Positions 24,301-37,115 of a stretch of 64,000 nucleotides of DNA are shown piece by piece; position 1 is the stretch's first letter; each line of letters starts with the position of its first letter. Source of the DNA: Chondrilla cf. caribensis (Eukaryota > Porifera > Demospongiae > Chondrillida > Chondrillidae); NCBI GenBank assembly GCA_964020155.1, contig OZ026546.1:4242900-4306899 (forward strand), in the 5' to 3' direction. The notes beneath the pieces were generated by a model that was given only the letters and a program-made list of their open reading frames with translations, was not told the DNA's origin and searched no databases. The position numbers and the translations under genes are program-made.

Positions 24301-24889
24301 TATGTGCACGTGCTTAACACCTATACTCACCTGCTGATTGAGAAGGTTGACAATAGTCTAATGCACGCATCCACAGTTACAAATGGTACAATGCTTTATT
24401 TGTATAATATGGAAGAGTATAGATATAATGCATACATGAAATGGCAGTCCATATTATGTGCATACATGACAAATGTAAGTAATGTATAATAATATCAACC
24501 TGATGTGTATGTGACATTATAATTTCTGAAAGTGAAATACTGATTAATATGAAATATAACAAGAACTGCTTCCATTGTCCCATTGTTCGCTATAGTCACA
24601 GGACCTTTGTGGGTGAATGCAAGCATAATGAATATCAGATTCTATATTATTATGATGGACTATGACCAGATGTATTCAAAAGATCAAAACATGCCATGAA
24701 ACACTTATGACCATCGTATCCATCTAACATTCAGAATCTATTATACAAAGATGCTTGTGATAGTAACTAAGAGAAACAGAATGGAAAACGTTAATTTTGG
24801 ATCCATTCACATGAGGTTATGTGGAGGTTCTGCATGCAGTATTACAGCCTACATCTTCATGTGCATGATATGTGTGTGTACGTGTGGTA

Positions 24890-26028
24890 GAGTATAGGAG
24901 TGAAAATGCTATATAAGCGTATTCCCAATTCCAATTCCCATCTCAATAAGCGGCCCATTACCCAAGCTACATTTGGACATGTATTGAAGGATATAGGGGA
25001 GAAAACGCTAAGAAACTTTTTGTATAACTCATGGGGTAGGGTGTCTGTCGACTTAATATTTTAGACAGACCTAGCTGCGGATGTGAACTAACATTTGAAT
25101 GAATATCTGCCTCTGTAGCTAATCTCCAGAACCAAAACCCCAGCTACATTCGAGATGCTTAACATTTTTTCAATGCATGGGAAAGTATAAGAGAGAAAAC
25201 GCTAAGCACCTTTTTGCATAGCTCATTGGGGAGGAGGTGTGTTAACTTGATGTCTTAACCAGACCTAGCTGGGAACGTGAACTAACACATGAAACAATAT
25301 TCATCTCAATATGTGGCCCTTAACCCCAGCTACATTCAGAGGTGCTTACAATTCTTTCAATGTATGGGAGAGTATAGGGAGAAAAACGCTAAGCACCTTT
25401 TTGTATAGCTCATGGAGGAGTGGGCATGTCGATTCGATATTTTAGCCACATTTAATTGGGACATCAGCTAACATTTGAAACAGTTCCCACCTCTGTAGCT
25501 AACCTGTAACCCCTGCTACATGTGGAGGTGCTTAAAATTTTCCAATGTTTGGAAGAATATGGGAGAAAAAATACTAAGCACCTTTGTGCATAGCTCATGG
25601 TGGAGGGGGTGTGACAACTTGATATTTTTGAAAAACCTAGCTTAAGATGTGGACTAACTTGAGAAATTATTCTCTCAATAGATGGTCCGTAAACCCAGCT
25701 ACATTTGGAGGTGAATAATACTTCTTCAATGTATGTGAGAGTACGCTCCCATGAGATACGCACGAAGGTGTTTATAGGGTTTATTCTCTCCAATACATTA
25801 ATTGATCACTGATTGTGGTGCTTTGACCTGAATTTGGCCCCATAGCACCACCTCGAATAAATGGGGTTATAAGGCTTGCATGGAGATGGGAAGTGTTTCA
25901 GAATTTAGTTTACATCCTCAACCAGATCTAGCTAGAATATCAGGTCGACTTGCCCCCTCTTCCATGAGCTTTGCAAGATAGTGCTAAGTGTTTTTCTCCT
26001 ATAATTTTTCTCCCATACATTATGGTGC
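24890..26028. repeat. Satellite array, about 186-bp unit, in both orientations
   Basis: The motif gagaaaacgctaagcacc recurs near 25000, 25190, 25377 and 25562, a spacing of about 186 bp. Each unit carries an agctcatgg box and a cctagctggga box. From about 25740 the units appear in reverse orientation. The same family occurs at 17580-17780, 26230-26760, 34150-34590, 35940-36025, 45680-46060 and 55620-55920. No coding potential is seen. Confidence 0.85.
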
Positions 26029-26235
26029 TATAGCATCCGTTACCATAGAAACAGTACTATTATACAGCAATTTTATAATGTATAAAGCGCTAGCAAAAGT
26101 ATAAAGCGTTAGCAATGGATGCTATAATGGTTAAGACATGGACACATGGGCATTATGACATATAAAATACACTTGCCCACGGGCGCTTCGCGCCCTCGGG
26201 ACTCGGTATTTATATGTCATAATGCCCTTGTGGTT
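26029..26235. mobile_element. MITE pair within satellite, with hairpin
   Basis: 26029-26126 is a close copy of the MITE at 5159-5256. The adjoining unit has a hairpin: gggcattatgacatataaa at 26148 pairs with tatatgtcataatgccc ending at 26227. It is inserted in an inverted satellite unit. Confidence 0.7.
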
Positions 26236-26760
26236 ATGAGAGGCCCTGAAAGTTGGTAATTTTTCATCAGTTAGTTTACATTCCACGCTATAATGTCTGT
26301 CTACAGTATCACGTTGACACGCCTCCCCTCCAAAGAGATATGCAGGAAGGTGCTTTGTGATTTTCTCCTAGTCACTCCCATACGTACATTGAGTGGGGTG
26401 TTAGGACCAGATTTTGGCCCCTTAGCACCATCTTGAAAAAATGGGGTTATGAACCATCCATGGGTGTGGGGATTGCTTCATAATTTGCTTCCCATCCCCA
26501 GCTGCATGGTCTGGTTAAAAATTATGTTGACACGCCCCTTCTTCCATTAGCTACGCAAGAAGGTAGACCTCATGGAATTTAGCTAGGGCTGTTGGGAATT
26601 GCTTCATAAGTTATTTTATATCCACAACAAATTCTGGTAGAAAATTCACATTGACACAACACCTCTCCCATGAGCTGTTCAAGGAGTTGCTTCATGTTTA
26701 TTTCATAATTATACTCTTACAAATCTCTTTCCATCTCTGTAGGGGGACCGTAACCCTAGC
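26236..26760. repeat. Inverted satellite units before gene 1
   Basis: Reverse-orientation copies of the 186-bp family (cccatgagctgttcaagg, acaaatctctttccatctctg). The same edge sequence precedes each of the other three genes (about 36785, 46022 and 55795), so it marks the duplication unit boundary. Confidence 0.7.
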
Positions 26761-26846
26761 TATTTGAAATATTCTAATCATAAGCTCCAAACATCCAATC
26801 AATAACTATCGTCACGTTTACTGATTGCACACACACACACACACAG

Positions 26847-26978
26847 TATAAATACTGGAGCAGTATTGCTATACTAGTGTAGTTAAATATAAGAGAAGCA
26901 TCTGTCTGTGTTTGCCACCAAAGGAACTTCATTTGGTGAGACCCAGCCAAGATTCAACCTTCAACCACAGATTTATAG
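26847..26978 (+). promoter_or_regulatory. Gene 1 TATA box and non-coding first exon
   Basis: TATAAATA lies at 26847-26854. About 30 bp downstream begins a conserved segment (gtttgccaccaaaggaactt ... ttcaaccacag) ending at 26978 before GTGAGG, a donor. All four genes share this arrangement. An alternative donor (ttg/gtgaga) lies 40 bp earlier in genes 1 and 2. The transcription start is inferred from TATA spacing. Confidence 0.7.
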
Positions 26979-29281
26979 GTGAGGCATTCGTGAAAATTGA
27001 AACACATTGTCATTGTCCAGATATACACACACAGCTAAGACACATCACTTTAGTTTCGAACATTTTTGTGGCAATGTCAATTTATCAGTGATATTAAATG
27101 ACTAATTTAGTGCTACTTTCATTTAACGGTTTGGTACACAACATAATGGACGTTGTATAACAATTTGACCAATCTCCTTATATACCTATAAACAGACATA
27201 TGCATACTAAATAATGTTAGCACAATTATTATTACACGTAGTATGTTTTATCTAATTGCACACTCGAGAAGGGTCCATATATACGAAGAAGTATGGAATA
27301 ATTACTTGTGTCATTCAATGCAATTTTTGTTAAAGTACCTCTTGCTGATGTTTTCACAGTCTCTTCCACCCCTATTATGTGATACAATCTTGTGGACTTG
27401 GGCTAAAACATATATTGTATAAATGCACACGTATACACCTTTAAGACACTATGCACATGCATGGAGTGAATCATTTGTAAAAGTGAATGCACCAATATTA
27501 TCAAGCCGACTGCATCATGTAATATTTAGCGTATGTACATACTTCAGGTTGACCATTGTTCTGAAAGTGCAAACAATATTATTATAATATACTTATGTAC
27601 CCACAGGTATATCGAATCAGATATTATCATCCTTCTTTAATTATGTTCTTTTTGAATAATGTTAAATAAAAACTCCAAAATTAACTGCCTCAACTCCTTG
27701 CCGATATGCATAATTCTTACCTTGAAATGTACAAAAGAAAGCTATTCTGTTAATTGTCAAACCAGTCAAGTTGTAGTCATGGAGACCAAACATGCATGGA
27801 ATGATGGATGTAGACTATTTGCACTGAGCTGGAATGCTTTGTAAGCAGGTGTAATCCAATTAACCTCCTGCCAAGCAAATAGTATAAAATACCAGTTGAG
27901 ATGTAGTGGTAAATGGCATATCTCAGTGGAGTGGATGTTTCTAGGTTTTAGCATAATCATTTAAAATAATATCAAAATAGATTGATTACAATATGAAAAT
28001 TATGAGAACATAAAGTAGGCCATGATTAGTTTATCATTTTACATCGTTTCATCACTAATCATTAGATCACGTCCTCAGAATTGTACATTCATTAAATGCA
28101 CATATATCACACCATAAACCTTTTAATCCACGTACAGTACAGATGTTGATATGGTAGTACCATTGGTTTTGTTCGGAGAAAAAACATAGAGCGAGTAGTA
28201 ATGACACATTCCATATCTACAGACTGTCAGAGGCCACACAATCTCAAGAATGTTGTTTGTCATGTGTACGTACTGGAGACATCATTCGAGTGCAAGTTCT
28301 ATTTTTGGGACTTGCTTATCTCATATGCACTACAGTAGTGTACATTATGCAAACACTTAGTAAGACATATTATAGTTTTACATCTAATAATGTGTTGCTT
28401 GGATATAGGCATTCCCATGTAGCTAGTAAACAACTCTGGGACTTAACACCTGCGGTGATGGTATGTAGTACCTTAAAAAGCAGAAGAATGCTTTGAACAC
28501 TACTGCAGTACTCGTGTGATGGAGACTATATTCTGTGTGGCCCAGGAATGAAGCCATATGGACACATAGTCTGTATATTATCACAAAAATACCTGAGTAG
28601 TTGCGCTGTAGCTAGTACACAACGACTTGAGTGATCACTAGATTTGCCTTCCTGAATTTAAACATCACAGTGACAATGGTTACTGCTCTAATAATTATTA
28701 CATGCAATTAGGTCACACCAAAATTATATCATTACACCTACTGTATGTTAAAATAAGTGATTCATTAAAGATCGGTACATCACTAACAATATTATTATTA
28801 TATGTGGCATTGAGCCATTAAGTTCTTAAGTTTGATATTGCTGCCTATTTTCTGGCATAAGAGAGAAAGTATCAGTATTATATCCCTTGCATAATACATT
28901 GAAACTTGTTTGAGAAGTACTTGGGTGTATACATACATATATGTACTTCTGGTTAGTGAGTACTCTTCACTCCGTCTGGCTCGTGTTAGAGTACACTATA
29001 ACAATGAATACTAATAACCCGTATACCTTTGATAAAAAGTACAGATTTGGTGTACCCTTGAAGGTACATAGTTACTAGGCAAGTTTGACTGCATTATTTG
29101 TCTAAAATATGAAGAATAATATTTTAAAACAAAAATATGAATTTTTTGTTTATGTGGATATCTGTAATGTATTATATTAATAGCACTATAATGTATAATC
29201 ACACCTAACATGCAGTTGGTAATATATTTTTATGTTAAAAAATTCTTTAGACAGACACAGTATTTGGAGAATTTGAAAAGA

Positions 29282-32200
29282 ATGGTGTTCATAAAGTGGA
29301 TGCTGACATTCGTGATCTACATTTACATGGTACAGCCATTCTGCTATTCACAAAGTGAGCTTTATCAAAATGCAAGAATGAAAGTTAATTAAGAAACTCT
29401 TAATAGTTTAAGAAAGATTGTACAAGCAGTGAACCTATTAAGTTCAAATTCAAAGGTATCTATAATAACTATTGCATGCAGAACCAAGCATTTATAAAAA
29501 TTGATAAGGAAAAAGTAAATTGCCAATGTGCCCCTCTCATCATGTAATTCATGTACAAAACTTGTACTTTGATCAGGAGAAGTTGAATGTCAAAAATTGC
29601 TCATATTCTTATAGTGTACATGTATTATTGTGTATTTTTGGTTATAATCAATGATGATTCTGCATGAAATTGTACAGTGTCACCCTTTGCACAGCCATAC
29701 AGGTCGAATTTGAAAATACTCAAATCAGAGTTGAAGAGAATGTTGGGTCTGTTGAAATAGTTCTGATTGCAAATCAGGCACACAATGAGAGTTACAGTGT
29801 TGGACTAATAAACCTCAGTGGACGTGTCCGTAAGAAAATAGTACAGTGTGTTAAAATGTTTGTACAAATGAGCCTCTACGATATATAAGTGTACAGGCCT
29901 GTTTGTCAATGAGTACTTGTGCATAGTTTTACATGTGTATGTATGTAATTTTCCTATATTATCATGTTCATGTTTACTTGCGTATGTTATGCTTGTCTGA
30001 TATATTATTATAACTAAGTCTTATAATATGTGTCTGTATACGTAATGGCAATAGTAAAATTAATACTAATACGTATTTACTATATCGCACAAAACAAGTA
30101 ATTTGAGTAACTCTTGGGCTACCAACCCCACAATGGAGTTACTTGGGGATCAATTGCAGCTTTAAAAGAACCTTTGCTTAAGCTGTTACATTTGGCAGAG
30201 CCTTTGCACTTGACTTTGAAATTGGTCAACTTCTTCATGCAATATAAATCATGATGTAAATTCCTGTTGCAATTAAGTGTAGGAATTCATATTGAATATA
30301 ATTACATTCATATGTATGTATGTATGCCAAAATCATATCACGCAATATGTATATTATTATATGAATGTAACTTTCTGTAAGTCAAAATGACAATATTTTT
30401 GAATATCTTCGGAGAAGAATCTTTTTAACCTGAAATGACGCACTTGTTGTCTAGTAATTTGAATGTTAGTGGTGGTAGCCCAACAAGTATTTCAACTCAA
30501 ATTGCAATAACTTGTTTGGTATTACTTCCTATTATCATGCACAGGTCAAGGCCAATTGCAACATAATATAACATCACGACTGGCTGTGGAATTCCAACCA
30601 GGCAGAAACACAACCAGTGTGGTTGTAGGCCTTGTGGATGATGATGTGTATGCTTCCCCAAGTTATGCTCTCGTTTTTCAAGTATACAATTTAAATAATG
30701 ACTTTGTTAAGATCGGTCGCAAAAACAGGTTGGATATCAGAATATTTGATGACGAGGTTTACACAGTGGAAGTTGTGAGATTCCCAGACTTTGTTACTGA
30801 GGGCTTTAATCCAGGAGCATTGTTAATTCTTGATATTCACGAACCTCCTGGGGGTTCAGTTGTATACAACCCCCAAATCAGTACAGTGGTGCGTGTCACT
30901 GGTGGAAGTGCCAGAGGTAAGCTTAAGTACACCTCACACTCAAATGCCAATTTGTTATCACCATTTTTATTTTGCTCCTGTTCAGTTAACAGTGACTATA
31001 GACCACCACATGTCGTAACACGTAAGTAATTCTATAATTGTTCATATGTACAGTAATATAATTCAGAGTCATAATAATGCTATGTGTAATTATTGGCAAT
31101 TATAATTACTATACGTGCATTCCACTATTTTTGATTTATATATTGTGATTATTCCAATGTACATAAAACTTATTGCCCTGTATCAAGTGCACATATGAAA
31201 ACAATCTTTTAATCTTATTATACAGATTTTGTGATAATCCACTCACTTGTCTCCCTCTACATAGCAACACTTGCAACCATCGATATAGTTGATGACGATG
31301 TGGCAGAAAATATGGAATTTGCACGTGTTGTGATAACAGTTCTTGGTGTACGTACCAACGGTACCACGGAATTGATACTTAACATCATTGACAATGATGG
31401 TAAAATCTCACTCAATTAATTAATAGTATATTTTCATTCCACTTTGCGAGTTTGTTTGTTTTGTCACTTGTCACAAAATTTTGCAGTTATGATTAGCAGC
31501 ATGATATCCTTGCAATAACGCTTTGAATTTCATTGTGTGAATAAGGCGTTTGTGAATCAAATCTAATTCATCAACTTGTTACAGTTTGTAATGCCCCTTA
31601 CCCATTAATACTCTTTAGATCTGGTTGCCTATGTTCTCATATTATCACAGATCTTAATGTGTACATTGAATCTAATGAATACAATGCTTCTGAATCTAAT
31701 GGAAATTTGTTAATATCACTGGTTGCTGACGGAATAAGTGAATTCCCATTTGTTGTGTCACTGCAAATAGACAGTGGATCAGCAAGTGAGGTTGTGTGTG
31801 CTTGCTTGTGTCAACTTGTGTGTGATGTGTGTTTTTGTTTATGTCTTTGCATGTGTTAGCATAAGCATTATACAATCATGCAATATGGGATGCCAGTTAA
31901 ATGGCTTCCATCTAATTTTGTTTAGATGAAAGTGATTACTCTGTACCTGACAGTCCACCAAGAGTGGAATTTCAACCAGGCTCAACAAAGGAAACACTCC
32001 TACTCCAAATTGAGAATGACAACATCTATGAAGAGACACAGAGTTTCACTCTTTCTATCTCTAGCACAGAAAATGAAAGAGTGCATTTTCAGGCTGAGAA
32101 CCATACCACTGTGAACATCCTTGACAATGAGGAAATCTTTGTTGGGTTCACTAAACCCTTCTACACAGCTGTGGAGAATGATGGGAAAGTTCTGGTCGGG

Positions 32201-33721
32201 TTGAACATCATCCTACCATCTGGTGGAAGTGAAGTAATGGTGAACTTCACAGTTACCATAGCAACAATGGATGGAACAGCCATAGGTATATTCATGTTTA
32301 TTATTATGTACATGTATCCACAGGGCATTGAATGGAATAAGTGAACCTAATGTATTGACAGCATTATCCATGCCAAATACCTAGCCTATTAAGTAAGTAA
32401 ACCAATTAAACTTGCCAATGAGAAACACTAATAATATAAATTTCTGCCATGTGGCAATGGGGTCGATGTCATGGTGTGAAGTTTTAAAACGATTGTTTAT
32501 GTGAAAAGGCTCAATTATTCTTCATGTTGCTGAAGAATGAGACAAATATACAGGTCATGGTAATTACATACGTATAATCTTGCACATATATAGTTACTGT
32601 ACATGATTGTGGAGGTAATGTTACTTTTGTTGTCATCTCTCCAGTATTATTATTATAATGTAGCCTATTCTTACCCATATACATAATTCATGTATATAAG
32701 TACAGAGAAAGATGTCATTTTGATATAGCCGATACCACCTAATAGTATTGTCTCCATCCTGCAGATGACAGTGATTATGTTTCGGAGACTCACCAAGTGC
32801 AATTGGATACTAACATGCTGACATCTGAGGTAGAATTTCAAGTTATCGATGATAATATAATTGAAGCTGATGAGAATTTTACAGTAAAAATAACAGGAAT
32901 TACCCCACATGTGATGATCTTTAACGAAATGTCCAGTGCGACAATCCAAATCATTGATGATGATGATGGTACGTTGATTTCTGAATGAAAATAATATTAA
33001 ATCATTGTACGCGTCTATGGTTGTTTACATCCCAGACAACTTAGGAATGGAGGTTTGTGCATACACTGCAATAACATGTTAATATGTAGTGGTTAACTTG
33101 ATATATACACAACAGGTTATGAAGTCAGTCAATGTATGCACTTTGTTACATGTATTGCATCACATCCTTGCAGTTTGTCTCCTGGATATCATTTTTGTGA
33201 TTGATGATTCCTCAAGCATCTCTGGGAACGGGTTCAAGCTTCTGAAGAAATTCCTCATCAACGTGGTGGACAGTTTAGATATTGGAGAGGATCGTGTGAG
33301 GGTGGGAGTTATCAAGTATGCCAAGGGAGTCAAGGACGAGATAAGGCTGGATGACTTCACCACTGAGGCATCTCTCAAGAGAGCCATCACAAGAATCAAG
33401 CATGAAAGAGGAGGAACCCGAACAGGAAGAGCTATCAGTCGCATGGTTAAAGCATTTCAGGGTGGATTTGGTGGGAGGAGTGATGCAGATAAAATTGGAA
33501 TAGTCATCACAGATGGCAAATCAAAAGACAGTGTAGCAGGACCTGTGAGAAGAGCTGGAAGGAAAAGAATCACTCTGTATGGCATTGGGATAGGCAGGAG
33601 CATTGTTCGTGATGAAATACGAAGCATCACAGGAGGTGACACTGGCCGCACTTTCTTCTCCACAAGTTTCTCTGTCCTTGGTAGGGTCACTCGGGAGCTG
33701 ACGGCTGCCTTGAGCTGCTAG
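29282..33721 (+). CDS. Gene 1: secreted Calx-beta/VWA protein (665 aa, 9 coding exons)
   Basis: Coding exons: 29282-29354, 29695-29829, 30545-30916, 30986-31021, 31265-31399, 31651-31785, 31926-32285, 32765-32968 and 33174-33721. All introns are GT-AG and phase 1. Residues 1-24 are a signal peptide (MVFIKWMLTFVIYIYM...). Calx-beta-like domains lie at about 26-140 (FQPGRNTTSVVVG, VDDD, FDDE), 144-250 (IVDDDVAEN ... IIDND), 252-365 (FQPGSTKETLLL, ILDNEE) and 366-483 (IDDNIIEADENF, IIDDDD). The acidic DD/DE ends are the usual calcium sites. VWA is at 484-665, with MIDAS D494-x-S-x-S, Thr near 565-567 and D597 (VITDGKS); Cys485 and Cys665 may pair. It is likely an extracellular, divalent-cation-dependent adhesion protein. 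Sponge aggregation factors also combine Calx-beta with VWA or VWD, but no Wreath domain is seen here. Confidence 0.85.
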
Positions 33722-34150
33722 GATAAGTGTGCTCATAATATGTAGCACTAACACTCATTGATTGTAGCAATACAGGCTACTTCATTATCAAAGATGATAG
33801 TAGTGTTGCAATAAAGCATTATTAGACCAACTCTATATCAGCATAAAATTATGTATCATACCTGGTAGAAGGTAGAAGGATTGTATGCAATTATTACAAT
33901 CTCAATGATATATTATTACATATGTTATTGCACTTGTAATCTATTATAACCACACTTGTGTAATGAATAAAATGCGAATAATGGGAAAATAAATTAACAT
34001 GTAATTCGATGTCCTAAAAGTATTTGATATGTAAGAGAGGATATACTCAGTCGGATGCGATATAGGAAAGACATTGAAGAACAACAATAAGCAGGAATAA
34101 TTACTCATTTCATGCAAAAATCATATATTTGTTAGAGTGATACTCACTCT
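33722..34150 (+). promoter_or_regulatory. Gene 1 3' UTR with AATAAA signal
   Basis: AATAAA lies at 33810-33815, 89 bp after the stop, in a context shared with genes 2 and 3. The rest is AT-rich flank common to all units. Confidence 0.65.
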
Positions 34151-34589
34151 TAAACATTGAACAGTGAAGAAAATTACACGGCTCAGCTCATGGGAGAGGG
34201 GGCGTGTCAAACTGAAAATATTGCCAGGAATAGCTGGAGACGTGAACAAACTTGCGGATTATTATCAACTCAATAGGTGGCCCGTAACCCCAGCTACATA
34301 TGCAGGTGATTGGTATTTTTTCAATGTATGGAAGAGTATATACGAGAGAAAACGCTAAGTACCCTTTTGCATACCTTGTGGGGGAGGGGATATGTCTACT
34401 TGATATTTTAATCAAACATAGCTAGGAATGTAACCAAACAATTGAAACAAATCCCACCTCCATCGCTAACCCCTAACCTTAGCTATATTAAGAGGTGCTC
34501 ACTATGTTTTCAATGTAAGGGACAGTGTAGCGAAGAAACGTTAAGCACCTTTTTGCATAGCTCATTTGGGCGGGGGGAGTGTGGCCGTT
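34150..34589. repeat. Satellite units between genes 1 and 2
   Basis: Just over two forward units of the 186-bp family (gagagaaaacgctaagtacc at 34340, agctcatttggg at 34558). They end abruptly at the LTR element. Confidence 0.75.
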
Positions 34590-35919
34590 TGTAGTGTAGT
34601 AACATATTATGTTGTAGTTGTGTGCTCACCAATGTTGTATTGCTACTCACTTATTATCATATAACAACTTGCGACGATTTGGTATTCCCTAGCACTGGTA
34701 CACCCCTGGGTACAACCAGCTCAACCCTGGAAACGCGTACATGTGGACTATGCAGGACCATTCAAAGAAAAGACCTAGTTTAACGTTACCATTGATGCAC
34801 ACTCCAGGTGGGCTGAAATCTATGAGATGTCCTCACATACATCCACCAAGGCAATCAGTATTTTGAGAGACCTGTTTAGCAGGTATGGCCTGGAAATACA
34901 GCTGGTATCAGACAACGGACCAGCACATCATCTGAATTTGAAGAATTCATGAAAAGAAATGGAATTAAGCACACCTGCCCTCCTCCTTACCATCCAGCAT
35001 CAAATGGTGTAGCAGAGAGGTTGGGACGGAGTTTCAAGCAGTCTTTGAAGGCTTCGGCTTCCAGTGGACTGACAATGCAAAGGCAGTTAGAAATTTCCTC
35101 ATCACCTATCAGAACACACCACATTCTATCACACAGGAACCATCCAGTAAACTGTTCCTGGGCAGACAGATATGAGCTAGACTGGACATGTTGATACCAA
35201 GCCCTGCTGTCCAGTCAGAAGAGAGACCAGTGATTGCACCTCAGAACACAGATTGAAAAAGAAAGACGAGATTCTTTCACCTTGGTGATTGTGTAATGAC
35301 CCGTGATTTTCGACACCCTATTGCTGATGGGAAGGCAGGAACCATAGAACAGAAAACGGGACCAGTGTCTTATATTGTGCGGCTTGATACTGGTCTACTA
35401 TGGAGAAGTCATGTAGATCATATCCATTGATATGGAAACAACACCATTGTACCTTCGGATGATATTGCATTTGAATTAATACCACCAGCAAATGAAGATC
35501 AGAATAACACTAGGGCTCATCAACCCAACACCTCATGTTTCAGGATCAAACATGGCTGTGTCATCAAGCAACAATGAAGTACAATGTAGCAACCCGTCGC
35601 TATCCAGTTCGCAATCACAGACCTGTGGATCACTTCATGTATTCGAACCTAGACTGTGTAATAAGTGTTGATTTAGTGAAGAGGAGTGTAGTGTAGTAAC
35701 ATGTGTTGTCGTGTGCTCACCAGAGTTTAATTACTACTCACTTATTATCAGTTACGTATTGTCACCTTGTGTTATAAAACCTTGTAACGCTTCCACTTGT
35801 GTTAGTTAGCTAATCAGTGAGTGTTGTACTGTTAGTACTGAGCGAGTCGGCTCATTGCTGTTAATGTAATCATATGGTGACCATTGAAGAGACAGTGTTA
35901 ATCTAGCAACGACATAACA
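34590..35919 (+). mobile_element. Deleted LTR retrotransposon with integrase remnant
   Basis: A 3' LTR spans 35687-35919 (starts tgtagtgtagtaac, ends acataaca, contains tataaaa). A truncated 5' LTR of about 72 bp starts at 34590 with the same sequence. Between them lies integrase core coding in two or more frames: VHVDYAGPF with the first Asp (34730-34760), VSDNGP with the second (34905) and PPYHPASNGVAERL with the Glu (34980). The DDE signature and HPASNG motif fit the Ty3/gypsy group. Gag, protease and RT are missing, and stops and frame changes make it inactive. The target duplication could not be resolved. Confidence 0.8.
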
Positions 35920-36024
35920 GTGTTTAAACTTCATATTCTAGCAAGTCCTAGCTGGGAAAGTGAAATAACTTATGGAATAATTCCCATCTTGGTACATTGA
36001 CACACACCCTCTCCCATGAGCTAT

Positions 36025-36785
36025 GCAATCTCAAGAATGTTGTCTTGTCATGTGTACATACTGGAGGCATTGTTTGAGTTGCAAGTTCTATTTTTGGGAC
36101 TTGTTTATCTCATATGTACTACAGTAATGTACACTATACAAATACTTTGTAAGTCATACAGTTTACTTCTAATAATGTCGTGCTTGGCTATAGGCATTCC
36201 TATGTAGTTAGTACACAACTCTGGGACTTAATACTTGCATTGATGGTATGTAGTACCTTAAAAAGCAGAAGAATGCTTTGAACACTACTTCAGTACTCGT
36301 GTGATGGAGACTATAGTCTGTGTAGCACAGGAATAAAGCCATATGGACACATAGTCTGTATATTATTGCAAAAATACCTGAGTAGTTGCGCTGTAGCTAG
36401 TACACAACGACTTGAGTGATTACTGGATTTGCCCTCCTGAATTCAAACATCACGGTGACAAAGGTGACGGTTGAAATTACATGCAAATTTAATTATGCCG
36501 AATGGCTAATATATCATTACACCTACTGTATGTTAAGGATTCATTGAAGATCAGCACATCACTAACACTTTATTATGTGGTATTGAGCAATCATGCTCTT
36601 AAGTTTGATATTGCTGCCTATTTTCTTGTATTACAGAGAAATTATTTTAGTATTATATCCCTCACATATACGTAATACTTTGAAACTTGTTAAACATGTT
36701 TGTATTTACATATGTACTTCTGGTTAGCGGATACACTTCACTCCATTTGGCTTGTGTTAGAGTACACTATATGACAATCAATACT
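36025..36785 (+). repeat. Stray copy of gene 1 intron 1 segment
   Basis: This is homologous to 28240-29010 (from atctcaagaatgttg to the tacttctggttag block). It lies upstream of gene 2 and outside any gene, and ends just before the gene 2 unit starts. It probably remains from a duplication unit whose other parts were deleted. Confidence 0.75.
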
Positions 36786-36976
36786 ACCATGAGCTATTCA
36801 AGAACGTGCTTGATGTATATTTTCTCATAATTATACTCTTACAAATCTCTTCCCATCTCTGTAACCCTAGCTACATTTGGAATTTGATATATTCTAATCA
36901 TAAGTTCCAAACATTCAACATATAACACATTGTCAACTTGGCTGATTGTACACACACATATATACGTATACAAGCG

Positions 36977-37115
36977 TATAAATACTTTAGCAGCATTACA
37001 TACTATACCAGTGTAGCTAATAAATATAAGAGGTGTATTTGTCTGTGTTGGCCACCAAAGGAACTTCATGTGGTGAGACCCAGCCAAGATTCAACCTTCA
37101 ACAACAGATTTATAG
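36977..37115 (+). promoter_or_regulatory. Gene 2 TATA box and non-coding first exon
   Basis: TATAAATA lies at 36977-36984. The conserved leader ends at 37115 before GTGAGG. The leader is nearly identical to that of gene 1. Confidence 0.7.

Larger units (their letters stand above)
18260..24890. repeat. Segmental duplication, copy B
   Basis: This is the counterpart of 6846-16920. It contains receptor B, its upstream region with two transposon insertions, a terminal-exon remnant near 23870-23905 and a GT microsatellite. It ends where the satellite array begins. Confidence 0.85.

Noticed and set aside
24890..26760. CRISPR-like or tandem gene array
   Set aside because: The roughly 186-bp units have no short conserved repeat with unique spacers and no coding potential; they behave as a eukaryotic satellite.
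29664..29888. Independent short gene beginning MKLYSVTLC at the second coding exon (and its three paralogues)
   Set aside because: It reads through the intron-side acceptor and past the GT donor. The same bases are explained by the phase-1 Calx-beta exon.
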